64,000 nt of DNA from Botrytis cinerea B05.10. Lineage: Eukaryota; Ascomycota; Leotiomycetes; Helotiales; Sclerotiniaceae. Every line of letters starts with the position of its first letter. The stretch's first letter is position 1. The position numbers and the translations under genes were made by a program. The notes below the pieces were generated by a model. The model was not told the origin of the DNA. It saw nothing but the letters and a program-made list of their open reading frames with translations, and did not search any database. The stretch is taken from assembly GCF_000143535.2 (NCBI RefSeq), contig NC_037313.1, positions 1,433,501 through 1,497,500 on the forward strand, written 5' to 3'. Of the stretch, positions 10,437-22,287 are shown piece by piece.

Positions 10437-12404
10437 CGGATTATATATCCAAACACTTATTACCAAGGTCCTCAGGATATATCGTGTAGGCATCTTGTAG
10501 TAACTCTCAACTCGAGTATAGCTCCTACTTAGCAAGCGCAAAGTCAGAAAGACAGCAGATTGATATGCCAGGCAATCTACAGTACACCGGCTCTTCTTTC
10601 TACTAGATACTTGGTTGTATGGCTCCTGAAATTCGAAGCATTTTGCACAGGGATGAAGGTTATCATAAAAAGAAATGGAAGTTGATTTTTGACCTTTTTT
10701 ATCACATAACTTCTTTTGCAAGTGCAAAGTACAACAATAACACTATATCTGACAAATATCTTTTGCTTTGATCATTGATCATTGACCTGTACCGCTTTTC
10801 AAGGGCCATCATCTCAATCACAGTAGAGGCTGTCCCTCAATCATAATTGAGAAGACAAATCTCAACTCTACAAATTGAATCTCATGTTTCTAGGATCAAA
10901 GATTTCAAGCGAATTTAGTATTCCAGCAAAATGTAGGTGGTCAGATAGTATGCTACAGTACATGCACTTCGTCACGTCAAGATTCACTTAAGATTAGAGA
11001 GAAAAGAAAGATCCATAAACAGAGTATTGGCGGTGAGCAAAGCTTCTTCCTGTCAACCAACATGTCGTCGTTCAATTGTAACCTTGCGAAACAGGTTGTC
11101 AGAGCGAAGGACATGTAATATCAAGTAGGTCCATTATACCACGTTCCGACAAATGATTGCTTCAAACGCCTCTAGGAAATACTACTGTGGTGATCAGAAA
11201 CCAAGATTGGTGCCGGCGTGTTATTCGTCAATGATGATTTGTTTAGCCAGCATAACACCATGATGTATTCGTCTTTGGGATTTTACAATGCAATCTCTAC
11301 ACTCACTGATATCTATCAACACATGCGACATTATGATAATAACTATACCGACTTGAACTATTCACAGTGCCTATCTATACTTTCCCCATTACATTGCGAA
11401 GTTGCAACTCAACGGCGATTCTAGACAACTGTGAAATTATATACTCGCAAATTAACGAGTCTCTAAACTACTATCAGAATACTTTTTCAAAACAATACCG
11501 TAGGAGAAAATCGAAATCCAACCCAGCAGCCACAATAGCTCATGAATTTGGCTAGCGGCGTATCTCCTTTACTTACCGGCCCATTTTCAGTGACCATAAA
11601 GTAAACTGAGTTTCCTGGGGTAAGCGAGTGGGGAATAGGACATAATTCGTAAATGTAGTTTGTTGTCTCGTAGAGTATGATATATTTCGTTTATTTGTAA
11701 GATTGAATTTTTGAAGCATTGGCTTTGTATAATGCAACCGTGTATTACGAATGCTCACTATACACATTACACAATAACAGTATTTTATAAAACACAACAT
11801 TTCTACAACACACAACCTTTTCTTTGCTGGACGTCCAGTATGATTTTCCAAGTTCGTAAGAAAAATTTACATCCCATGACTTCTCTTGCAAACAAATATC
11901 AGGAACTAAATCAACATATCTCAACTCATCTCGTCTCATCTCATCCCATCTCATCTCCTCCAACGATCACATCCCAACCCAACCATACACGGATACAAAC
12001 CATACCTTCCTCTCTATCAACCAGAAAGAACAGGAACAAACTTCTACAAAAACCCAAAGCATCTACACATACACAATACATCGTCCCTAATAATTCTAAT
12101 GCCTAACCAGCAAACCAACAAACCCAAGCAAGCATAACAGCACATACATATAATATAATATATAAATCTTAGCGAACCCCTCACTTTCTCCACCACAAGA
12201 CGACATAAATCGGCGGCGGCATTCTTGGGGTTTAATCACTATTTCTGCTGCCGCTACTGCTACTGCTATAGCCAAACCCATGATTTGTCACTACCCATCA
12301 ATAAACCCATCTCTCGATTAAAATTTTACAGTTCCTACGAGATGATATGTATTTGTATTTCGACACTACCCATTCATCATTCATCACTCATCACGAGCCA
12401 CTCT

Positions 12405-12432
12405 CAAGTCCAAGTCCAAGTCCAAGTCCAAG
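12405..12432. repeat. CAAGTC hexamer tandem repeat
   Basis: Four full copies of CAAGTC plus a partial copy, inside the G-poor block. Confidence 0.9.
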
Positions 12433-13554
12433 ATGAAGATTTCACCTAGGAATAAACATTCTTCCCTATTCTAATAGCCAAAAAAGACACATCATCATAT
12501 ATATACATACATATATACAACCGATTCATCCAATAGAAATAAAACACCCTCCAAGAATAGCAATCCACATAAAGTCACCCGCACGAACCAGGCCTCCTCT
12601 ATCATTCATTAGGTACTCACCACCCATAAAGACAATCCCTCTCCTCTTCTCCCCTCCGCTCTCCGCTTCGCTCAAATAAATAAATTAAGAAATACATTCC
12701 CGCCTCTCTACCCCCAAAATCCAATTCCAATTCCCCAAAAGACACCCACTCACCCACCTAATCCCCAACCCCCAACCTACCCCCACACCACGCAAAACCA
12801 ACAAGCTCTTACAGCTTACACTCTCAACAACTCAAACAAACCCCATAACAAGTAACAACATCCCCCTTTCACCACCCCTTCCCTTCCAAAAAAAATCCAA
12901 AACAAAGCAAAAAGTACATACAACAGTGGGGATTCGCTGGTGGTCACCCACCCAACTACTAATCCACCGATCTGAAGCTTGTGTATGGCAGAGCGGACGG
13001 GATGCCCAATTCTCTTCAGTCTATGGTCGTATGTGACAGATATGAGGAAACTTGATGTTATATTCAAGAGAGGGATGAGATGCTAAAGTCACAAACGGGC
13101 AGCGTGGTGTGGGTTGAGAGTTGGAAGTTTCCATGCGAGGTGGTGAGGTTGTGGCAAAAGTTGACCATTTGAGTGATTTGTTGATAACATCTATCTTGAA
13201 CAATTAGTATATTCAGTCCAATGTACCTAGCGAATTGAAGATTCCAAGTTTGATTGATATATAGAAAACACTAGACATCCAAAAAGAAAGTTCACACATG
13301 TAAAAACCATATATATATTTCACCCGAAAGAAAAAAAAAGGTCCTTGTTTGAGAGAATTTCATTTTTCGCCTAACAAAGCTGTGCAATTAATGACAATTA
13401 AATCATAAAGTCATAAAAGTGAATTGATTCAGAGTCGAGATAATACACAGACGAAACGGAATACTCCAATCCGAACGTCATTTCCTTCCCATGCCATAAC
13501 CCCATTCCGTTATTCCTTCCCAGCGATCGTACCCAATATTAAAGCGTAATACAT

Positions 13555-14326
13555 TTACTCGAATGGGTTGGTGTGGGTTCCCCACCAGGTGAGGAAGAGA
13601 GAGAGACCGACGGTCTCGAAGACGCGGGCGAGAGCTCCAACGGCAACAGTGTCGAGTGGTCGCTTCTCAGTGGTGATTTGTGCAATGAACTAATGAGGTT
13701 GTTAGTAGATTGTTTACCATGTGTAATGTTCTAAATGGATAACGTACAGATGGGGCAGATGAAGCCATGAAGATCAAAGATCCCAAGTATGCAGCACCCT
13801 TGTATGAGAGAGTACCGGTGGCATTGATCAAAGCACCAACACCATATGATTGGACGGCGCTACCAACGAGGGAGGTTCCCCATGCAGCAGCGGCGGAAGC
13901 AGCTTCCTTTGACTTGATGAATTCCTCCTTGGAGTTGGCAGCTTGAGCTCTGTGGTAGGTTTCGCCGAAGACTGGGCCGAGAATGGCAAGGGATGCAGCG
14001 TGGTTGAAGACGGTACCGAGGGCAATAGCCGATGGCTTAACTGGTGGGAGGTCTATAAGGAGTGAGTGTTAGTAAAAGCTAATTGGTGGGGTAGAGGGGA
14101 ATTGAAAGGGAGACGGAAGCTAGATGAGAGAAGCTGGTGATGGTTTGATGATGCAGTGTGAGGATATTCTGGTGGCATTTCAACTTGGAAAGTGTAAATA
14201 GACAAATCCCAAGCTCGACGTGCCAATTCCAGAGCTCTCTCACAATGCTTTCGTATCACCAGTGCCATCCCAAGCCATCTCCCATCGAAAGAATCCCGAG
14301 CATGAATACGTACAGTGAAGAGACAT
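13555..14326 (-). CDS. DUF1761-like small four-helix membrane protein
   Basis: Three minus-strand exons, 14326-14314, 14052-13748 and 13689-13555, give 150 residues. The first exon holds only MSLH plus one base; its GTACGT donor and a 261-nt intron with a TTTACTAAC branch site lead to YLPPVKPSAIALGTVFNHAASLAILGPVF. The second intron (58 nt, CTACTAAC branch site) is in phase 0. The product has four hydrophobic stretches and ends RPLDTVAVGALARVFETVGLSLFLTWWGTHTNPFE, which resembles fungal DUF1761-type proteins. No biochemical function is known to me for the family. Codon choice (many GCC, ATC, CTC) suggests strong expression. It is absent from simple open-frame views because of the 13-nt first exon. 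Confidence 0.78.
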
Positions 14327-16249
14327 GGTGTGATTGTAAAGTGGTGGTTGATTGAAAAGATTAATTAGAGGTTCTTGTGGATTGAGAGTTGATGAGTAGA
14401 TGATTAGAGTAGAAGATGGAGCGAAGGGAGGGACAAAGAATAGATTTATGTAGCGGGGTGAATGGAAGCTAAAGCCATTACGGATAAAGTTGGGAAGGCA
14501 CGTCATGGAAAGAGTTCCAAGGCAGGTCAAGACCGGGTTTGTGAGAGGTTGGCATGGTTGTGGAGTAGCAAACAGGTGGAAAATATGAGAATGATCGGGA
14601 AATCACTTTTTCTGGGTTCACAAATGCATGGGATTTCGAGGTGGAGCTCTCTAACAAATTGCGGATAATCTACACAGAATCTAGATCGGCCGTGGAGGGG
14701 ATGCGATATGATGTGAATACTCGCGAGAGTGAGTACACACACCAGCAGCTGATGCAGAGCACACAGCACAGTACATACTTGTTCCATGCGATGAGTATCT
14801 CTTGCTTTACTTGTTCGAGACGAAGGTACGAAGCAGGTAGAAAGTATGCGTCCAAGAGAAGTTTGCGTCCAATGGAAGTGTGCATCAGGGAGAAGCATAT
14901 GTCCAGCAGAAGCATATATCCAATAGAAGGAAGCATGTAACTGAGACGGTCCAATACAAGTATACATCTCGTAACCCAAATAGCTCTCGATTGATCGAGC
15001 GTATTTCCTCAGCTAAACAAATAACTCACATCTTGGACGCCACCAATGAAAACACAAAATCTCGTCCCGGCCCATACACTACCACTAGACGACGTATAAT
15101 CCATACCTGTTCTGTTCCTGTTCCTGTTCCATGTGCGATGTGCGATGTACGATGTACCTTACCTGTTCTAGATCGGATTCTCCAAGCTCGCCCTCGTTCA
15201 GTTCCACTCTTCACTCCACTTTCCAGCTTTGCTTGCGTTTCCCACCACGAGCTCTGAGCTAATTTCCCCACAACTTTTGCATTGACAACCAGATTTATCC
15301 TGGAGTGACATCATACACGGACCTGATTCTCCAACTCTATCATTGTGGCGTTCTGGATCACGATGGGAGTCGAAAGTCACAAGTTTCTGCACTGACCATG
15401 TGGCTGGTTGCCGCCGCTTTATTAGGTGCCGCTCGACGGTCATAAAACGGCGTCACTCCAGTGTCAGCCTCAGGCACTGATAATGTCGCCCCGCTGCCGG
15501 CCTCGAGCCACCCACGGATTACGTACAGAATGTCACCAGCGTGTGTACCCACGCGTCTAATAATATAACAATAAGCTACGAAGTGTGTAATCCGTGGTAA
15601 TCCTTCATCCCAACTCCTCTTAAAGACTCTGAAACACCAAGCTTGCTCCCTAGGTAGACCAATCAAATTATATTCCATATGAAACCAGTAAGCTTGTTCT
15701 CTACTTGACACAATTCATGCTTTTGACACGTGATGCTCATTACAATTTGGCTGGTACTTTTTTTGCATCAAAACTTAATCTTCATTCAAAGCATCAAAGC
15801 CCCTTTTTTCTTATTGTCGTCGATACTGTCCTTGGTTCGAAGATTTCGTATCATGGTATTTTGGCGTCTCTTCTGACTTCATCAGTTGGTTTTTGGATGG
15901 GTGTGAATTTCGAAGCCGGCGTTAGTGAAGGTGCAAGACATGGAGGACCAGGAGTCTTTACTGGGCCATAGGACGAATGAAAGGTCGGGTGCAAGTAGTA
16001 TTGCTAATGCATACCAATATGCCTATCGACGAACGGGCTGTTGGAGACCACCATTGATTGTGTAAGTTGGATTTGGGTCTCTTTATTTAAGTACAATTGT
16101 GTACCCAAATACTTCTTTGCTACTATTTTCTCTTGCTTGTGTTGATTTGCATCTCATTTCACGGAGAATTATTAAACCCATCAGCTAACAATCAAAACTC
16201 TAGACCTTGCTTATTTTTAGCTGCACTTTTTCTGACTCCATTCTACACG
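14327..16249. other. divergent intergenic region with 17-bp minisatellite
   Basis: About 1.9 kb separates the DUF1761-like gene (-) from the phosphatase gene (+). Besides a 17-bp minisatellite at 14845-14929 and short GTTCCT and GATGTRC repeats near 15110-15165, I see no feature. A single ACGCGT occurs at 15551-15556. Hydrophobic codons in frame just upstream of the phosphatase ATG (about 16097-16249) have no ATG and are probably a CT-rich leader. Confidence 0.45.
14845..14929. repeat. 17-bp minisatellite, five imperfect copies
   Basis: Copies at 14845, 14862, 14879, 14896 and 14913 share the pattern NNTRYRTCCANNRGAAG. For example, copy four is CATATGTCCAGCAGAAG and copy five CATATATCCAATAGAAG. 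Copy three (TGTGCATCAGGGAGAAG) has diverged most. Confidence 0.9.
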
Positions 16250-17915
16250 ATGAATAACAAAGTACAGCCAAAGACTAGACATATGGAGTTTAGAAATGTA
16301 GTAGGATATTTTCTACAAGACGATCAGAATACAAATTCAGAAACCTTCAATTACACTGTAAGAGAATTTGCAATTCTGGTGTTGGGTATCACACTAACAT
16401 AACTATCTACTTAGGCGTCGAACTTTGGGTTAAAGGATCGTGTGTATGATACCGATGCAGAATTTGACCCAGAGAGACAGAAGACCCAATGGGAAAGATT
16501 TGAGAATCACGTTGTGAAACTCAACAATCAAACTCCTAAGAATGTTCAGTATAAAGTTCTTTACTGTATGTATTCGAGATCGCTACTGCCATCACATGAT
16601 ATGCAACTGACATCTTGAAGTGGGGCGACACGGGGAAGGTTATCATAATATCAAAGAGACTGAGGTTGGAAAAGAAGCATGGGATGTATGTTTTATCTGA
16701 CCCTCGGTATGCGATCCCTACTAACCTCTACAGTGCTACTATTCTCACTTGGATGGAGACAAAAATTCAACCTGGGCCGATGCTCAGCTTGCTCCCACTG
16801 GTGTTGCCCAAGCTCTGGTGGCCAACGATTTCTGGGAGAGACTAATCACTACACAAAAAGCATCTCCACCACAATCCTATTACGTCTCACCCCTAACACG
16901 TTGTCTCGAAACATGTTCCCTTACATTCAGCAATCTACCACTTCCACCCACCTCCCCTCCATTCACTCCCATCATCAAAGAACTCCTCCGTGAAGGTATC
17001 TCCTCTCATACTTGCGATCGACGCCGCTCGAAAACTTACATCCACGCTCTCGCCCCTACTTGGAAATTTGAATCCGAATTCCCAGAAGAAGATCCTTATT
17101 GGCGCGCCAATTACTCAGAAACTCGTGGGGCAGAGAACGCAAGATTCAAAGCGCTCCTGGATGATTTATTCATGAATGATAATAGTACATTCATCTCACT
17201 TAGTTCCCACTCCGGAGCGATCAACACCATCTTACGAGTTATCGGCCATAGAACTTTCTCCTTGAAGACAGGGGCTGTAATCCCAGTCTTGATCAAAGCA
17301 CAGAGTGTGTTGAGAGAAGATCCAACCCCAATTTACAAAGGCCCGGAATTCGCCAAAGACCCAAAAATATGTTCAACCCCTCCAGTTGCATCTGATACCC
17401 CAAAGCCAGTAAATGATATCGGCCTTCAAAAACCTGAGGACGCTGTTCCTCCCCCGCCACAACCCCCAGCTCCGGAGCCAGCTACCCCCGCCGAGCCAAA
17501 CCCACCCACAGATCCATTACCACCCGCAAATCCAAATCCCCCAACCGAACCGCTCCCTCCTGCTGAGCCAAACCCCCCTACCAACCCAACACCACCCATA
17601 GATCCCGCAAATCCAGCAACAGTGGAAACGAATCCTCCTCCCGTCGAAGAAACACCTCCTCAAGATGTCGAGGTAAACCCTCCAGTCGGCGCAGCTCCAC
17701 CCACAGATATAGCTGTGAACCCACCTACCGACTCAACCCCACCCCCACCAAACAACCCTCCATCCAATCCCCCCATCGAAGCAAATCCTCCCATCAACGC
17801 AGCTCCCCCACCAAACGAACCCCTCGAGGCCGCCAAACCCGAACCCATACAACCCGTTGACCCAGCGCCGCCTATTCCTGGGGAACTTGGCACTGGCGAT
17901 GGGGTATCTTTGTAG
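16250..17915 (+). CDS. histidine phosphatase (phosphoglycerate-mutase-like, Pmu1 type) with proline-rich tail
   Basis: Four exons, 16250-16357, 16415-16565, 16621-16685 and 16734-17915, encode 501 residues. Splicing of exons 2 and 3 creates the catalytic motif in KVLYLGRHGEGYHN (Arg89, phospho-accepting His90, Gly91). PLTRCLETC supplies the second Arg, and the SHSGAINTILRVIGH segment carries the second active-site His at 267. Domain order and spacing match fungal Pmu1-like phosphatases of the histidine-phosphatase superfamily; the substrate is unknown. After about residue 340 comes a 150-residue extension almost wholly of Pro, Asn, Thr, Glu and Ala, with repeated NPPT-x-PLPPA units; the family normally ends near the catalytic domain. 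No signal peptide follows the chosen ATG. Confidence 0.85.
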
Positions 17916-18658
17916 TTTTAGTTTCTCATCATTCTGTTAAATGAATGCTTAGTTTTTCAACCCGACAGAAATCTTCATTTTTCGTCATGATATGGTGTGA
18001 TGATAGTGTACTATGGTACCTAGTCCTGCAATTTTACAGGAATGTGGACATTGGCGCTTCGGCGTTTTGCATTATGTGGTGGAATGGGTAAGAAATGTAT
18101 ATATAGAATATAGAATACAGATTCGTAAAGCATCTTCGTGATATTATTCTTCGATGAATCGATGTAGCCACATGAGAAATTTAGCAAGAGCATACTAAAG
18201 CTGAAGGAGCAAGCGATTCTGTCTACTCATCAGCCTTTCACGAACCAGTTTCATATACATTTCAAAGAAACGACAAGATGCAAGATATCGAGTGTTTTTG
18301 ATTCTCAATCTAGATGATCTATATTTAGACTTTATAAGTAATCTTACTTGAGAGAAGATTCCTCTCTCCCACTCGGGCTTCCATGATGTACTCGGTATGC
18401 AAACTACATTCGTGTTTTCACAAGAGCAGCATCTTTCCCTAGATACGACATGTCTGTCGTCATACCATCTCCAAAGCCACGACCAACAAACCAACACGAT
18501 GAAAATGACTTTTAGACTCCAGGAATATATGCAATCCTCCTACAGCATGTCCTACACATCACATCACATCATATCATATCATATCATATCCATTCCATAA
18601 CCCTCGTTCATCCTTGCTCTCGAAACGAGAAAGCGCCACAGATAAGGTAGTCCATGCA
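17916..18658. other. convergent intergenic region
   Basis: This lies between the 3' ends of the phosphatase (+) and NAA10 (-) genes. It contains CATAT/CATCA pentamer repeats near 18555-18595 and no supported gene. Confidence 0.5.
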
Positions 18659-19580
18659 TCACTTCTCCTCCCTAATAGGCAACGCCTCGTTCTTCTCCAC
18701 CAGCTCGCCCACCCCCAATCCCCTCCCTACCTTGACCTTCCTCTTCTTTTCGCCCGCCTCTGCATCCTTCCCCTCCTCAATCGCCTTCACATCCTTTGCG
18801 CTTCCTGCGCTCCCGACCGCCTCGCCCTCGTCCCCCTCCTCCTCATCCAATATCTGCTCCCGGATATACGACAGATCCAAATTCATCGAATAGGCATCTT
18901 CGCCATCGGCATAGTACTTTGCCTCGATTTTTTCCGTCTGGAAACCGAGAGTGTCGCGGTAGAGACGCAGCGCGGCTTGGTTGGAGACGCGGACGTGCAG
19001 GGAGACGTATTGTGCGGAGAAGGTTTCGACCATGGCTTTTTCTGTTGTTTTTGGGGGAGGTGGTTAGCTTTTGGGTTTGTACGGTTGCGGATGGTGTGGT
19101 TTTGCTCGCTGTCCTGAGCCTGGTTTCCCGGGGGTAGAGAATGGAATGGGAATGGGAATGGGGTGAGCAGGACAAGGAGAGAACGTACGACTCTGTCTCA
19201 TGAGTTTTTCAGCAATTCCAAGACGTCGATGGGTGCGCATAACACTCAGACTGGTAATGTGACCGTGTTGAACGCCATCGGCAGGATCTTCTTCCATTTT
19301 CGCAAGGACATAGCCGACGATGCGGGGGTAGTCGTAGGGGGTTTTCTGGGGACGCGAGACGTCGACTGCGACGAAGGAGAGTTGTGGCCAGGAGAGGGCA
19401 TGGTAGAGGTAATATTTCATGAAATAGCTAGAGGGGGTTAGTTTTGGAGGGGTAGCGAGAAGAAGGAGGGGGGGGGGGAATGGAGGGAAGGAGGGGAAGA
19501 ACGAACTTTTCGGGGAGATTGGTGATGTTGGCATGTTGAACATGCGGAATATCCGACGAGCGCAATAGTCTAATATCCAT
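18659..19580 (-). CDS. NAA10: N-terminal acetyltransferase A catalytic subunit Naa10 (Ard1)
   Basis: Three minus-strand exons, 19580-19507, 19427-19189 and 19041-18659, give 231 residues. The start [34 protein letters not shown], created by joining exons 1 and 2, is diagnostic for Naa10. The GNAT acetyl-CoA loop is RRLGIA at residues 92-97, and the exon 2/3 join gives [34 protein letters not shown] is the conserved second half. The C-terminal 75 residues are acidic then Lys-rich and likely disordered, as in other Naa10 proteins. With Naa15 it acetylates the N-termini of nascent chains at the ribosome. The gene is divergent from the dehydrogenase at 20084. Confidence 0.92.
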
Positions 19581-20083
19581 GTTTTTTTATTAATGCGACA
19601 AAGATTCTTAGAAATTTACTTTTTCGGTGGATGGCTGTAAGTGATTCAAAGTGGAATAGCTGGTTGGTTGTTTCGAGCTCGGTTTGACAGGTCAACAATT
19701 GGTTGTATTGTGTAATGCAAAGCTTCCTCGCAACTCACTTGTCACTGGTGCGCTTAACCGATAAGAACTAAGGAAATGATAAATGGACCCCGGGGATTTC
19801 TATGCCGACAATTAGGTATAACCCCACCATAGATAGAATGCTCAAGTGATGTATGGTGGGGGTATGAGGAAGGGGGATAGGTAGGTCAGTGAGGTGAAGT
19901 TGGAACTGTTTGTTGCGCATATATAAAGACCGAGTAGACGTTTTCTTTTTGTTGTTGTTTGCTTGCTTCAATTCCTCATTGATTGATCAAGCGATCCAGT
20001 AACCAAGAGATAAAAGTGCAATTATCACTTCTAAGACTAAACTGCTCGAGGGATTCATATCACATCACATCAGAAACTACACA
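19581..20083. promoter_or_regulatory. divergent promoter region, NAA10 / short-chain dehydrogenase
   Basis: A 503-bp interval separates the two divergent start codons. Only its position supports a shared regulatory role; I identified no specific binding site. Confidence 0.45.
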
Positions 20084-21061
20084 ATGGCTTCAAATAGACC
20101 TTTAGAGGGCAAACTTGCTATCATTACTGGTGCTTCTAGAGGTGAGTTGATTGCTTATTATCACATTTATTCTACAAATCTCTTTCCATGTTCCCCAAGC
20201 CTTCTCTCCGCTCTACCCATCCAGTTATACAATCTATAAAAACAACACCCACTGATCAAAACCCCAGGAATCGGAGCTGCAATTGCCGAAAACCTCGCAT
20301 CAAAGGGCGCCAACCTTGTCTTAAACTACACATCCAATTCCTCCGCTACTCTCACCACTGCGCTCTCCAAGAAGCTTGAAGAAAGCCATAACATCAAAAC
20401 TTTCATCGTCCAAGCCGATGTATCTGAGAAATCCGGCGCAGACACCATCATCAGCACCACTAAATCCCATTTCTCAGATGCCACCGGAAAATTTCAAATC
20501 GATATTCTGGTAAATAATGCAGGTGTGTCTCGAAACACACCCATCCCAGACATCACAATCGATGACTTCAACTGGCAATATAAAATCAACGTGCTTGGTC
20601 CTCTTCTTCTCCTACAAGCCGCACTAGACTATCTTCCCCACGATAGATCCGGCCGCATCATTAATCTCGGTTCCGTCTCTAGTTCCGAGGGTTTCTGGGG
20701 CCAAACGGTATATGGTGGTACCAAAGCAGCTGTAGATGCCATGACACGAACCTGGGCACGCGAATTGCATGATCGCGTAACCGTAAACTCCATTAATCCA
20801 GGTCCTGTGAAGACAGATATGTGGGCAGGTACCACTGCGGGATTCAAGAAGGAGCTGAAACCTTGGATTGAAAGTACTCCGGGAAGCAAAATCAGGCCGG
20901 AGTTGGATGACCAGGATTTGGTGGATGATGCGCCAAATGCTGGAGGCAGACCAGCTTATACTTCTGAGATTGCGGGGATCGTGGGCATGTTATGTACGAG
21001 TGATAGTCAATGGTGTACTGGACAGGTTGTATGTGCGAATGGTGGAATGGTTTTAAGATAG
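20084..21061 (+). CDS. short-chain dehydrogenase/reductase (3-ketoacyl reductase-like)
   Basis: Two exons, 20084-20141 and 20268-21061, encode 283 residues. The intron (GTGAGT donor, CCCAG acceptor) interrupts the nucleotide-binding motif TGASRGIG (residues 15-22). Further classical SDR features are NNAG at 102-105, the catalytic triad Ser155, Tyr168 and Lys172 (YGGTK), and NPGPVKT after it. The C-terminus GQVVCANGGMVLR is also standard. Arg19 in the Gly-rich loop suggests NADP(H). The closest general class is the 3-oxoacyl-ACP reductase/versicolorin-reductase-like fungal SDRs. The substrate cannot be told from sequence, and no biosynthetic cluster surrounds it. Confidence 0.88.
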
Positions 21062-22287
21062 TGTTGTTGATGTGTAGTTTTGGGAATGAAGTCTTGATTC
21101 GTGAATAGTTGATAGTGGATAGATTCTAGGCAGATTCTAATTGGATATCAGTATGACCATGCATATTGAAAAAGTCAATACTGTGTCTTGTTGGACTTAG
21201 CAGACATTTTTATCTGCCATGAAAGTGGGAAATCATGAATCGAAACCAATCCGTCATTATTAACCCCTGATTTTCGACAGATGTCATTTGGTATGATCTC
21301 GCTAGGTCGAGGGCGATAGACATATCAAGTTCGGATGAATATGTGCGAAGCTTTCTTTATATGTATGGAGAATAACTTTTGGGGCTGAAGATACAAAGAT
21401 TTCTGAGGAGTTGACGTGGAACGAGAACCTCTCGGATATTCTTTAATGCTAAGGTAACGATGACGTTATAAGATTGCATCGATATCTGGCCCCGTCAATA
21501 ACGTATAATATTTTGATGAAGTCGTCGCTTGTTTGCGACTGGAACTTTATAGTGAATTCGGTGGTATAGGGAGGATGATAATGATATCTTTTGGGATGGA
21601 ATCGGTCGGCTTCGAGTCCGGCATGATTCGGGTCAACTCGACGGTTCTCGGGTGGCGATCTGTTTTTAGGATGAAGAATCGGCACACTGGTGCTCGAACT
21701 TGTTTAAGATTCGGAGGAATTTCATTCGTCGACACATTCCCAGATTGCCGCTGTTTCCTATCGAAATGTACTTTTCTTTGGCCGTGATATTACAAGAGGG
21801 TTCCGATTGTCATTTGTCGATGTGTAGATGAGGTTCACGTCTTACGTGGCACCATAGAATATATGCACATTCTATGGTCCTTCCGAGAGGCACCTCGTTT
21901 TTGCGCCTGACACCACAAAAATTTCACTATCTTGTTCGACGCAAATCAGCAGACTAATCTCATCAATTGATGCTTAGTGATCCGTTCTTTATTAGCGAAA
22001 GTTGCATGATGAATGGATCAAGGCGGAAGTGGTCAGCAGGTAGAACTCTCCGAGCCCGCTAGTCCAATGTTGATGTACTCGAGCAGTTGTGAAGCGGTGT
22101 TTTCCATTTAATCTCTTTGATCTTATGTGATAGACACAGATCAAAAGTGACTTTCATGTGTAGAGCTTTCATCTCTGCTAGTAAAAGGCAAAGGAAGCAA
22201 GCCACTAGTAAGAGCCATATTGCTCGAGTATACTTATGGCAGAGATATTGTCTGTAAAGGTCTTAGGTACAAGTTGAAATGCCCACA
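21062..22287. other. convergent intergenic region with perfect 10-bp hairpin
   Basis: About 1.2 kb without a supported gene lies between the dehydrogenase (+) and the F-box-like gene (-). It contains a perfect inverted repeat at 21851-21878. Confidence 0.45.
21851..21878. repeat. perfect 10-bp inverted repeat with 8-nt loop
   Basis: ACCATAGAAT at 21851-21860 and ATTCTATGGT at 21869-21878 are exact reverse complements around the loop ATATGCAC. No U-run follows and no protein site is recognised. Confidence 0.7.

Larger units (their letters stand above)
10184..13554. other. gene-poor intergenic region (3.4 kb)
   Basis: No frame here has domain-like or splice-supported coding content. It contains an (AT)n run at 10417-10436, a CAAGTC hexamer repeat at 12405-12432, and a block at about 11860-12960 in which the plus strand is strikingly poor in G and rich in A, C and T. 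The right end should hold the 3' untranslated region of the DUF1761-like gene, and the left end the EMC7 promoter. Confidence 0.45.

Noticed and set aside
20084..21061. Secondary-metabolite cluster around the dehydrogenase
   Set aside because: Neighbours are Naa10 and an F-box-like gene; no synthase, oxygenase or cluster regulator is near.
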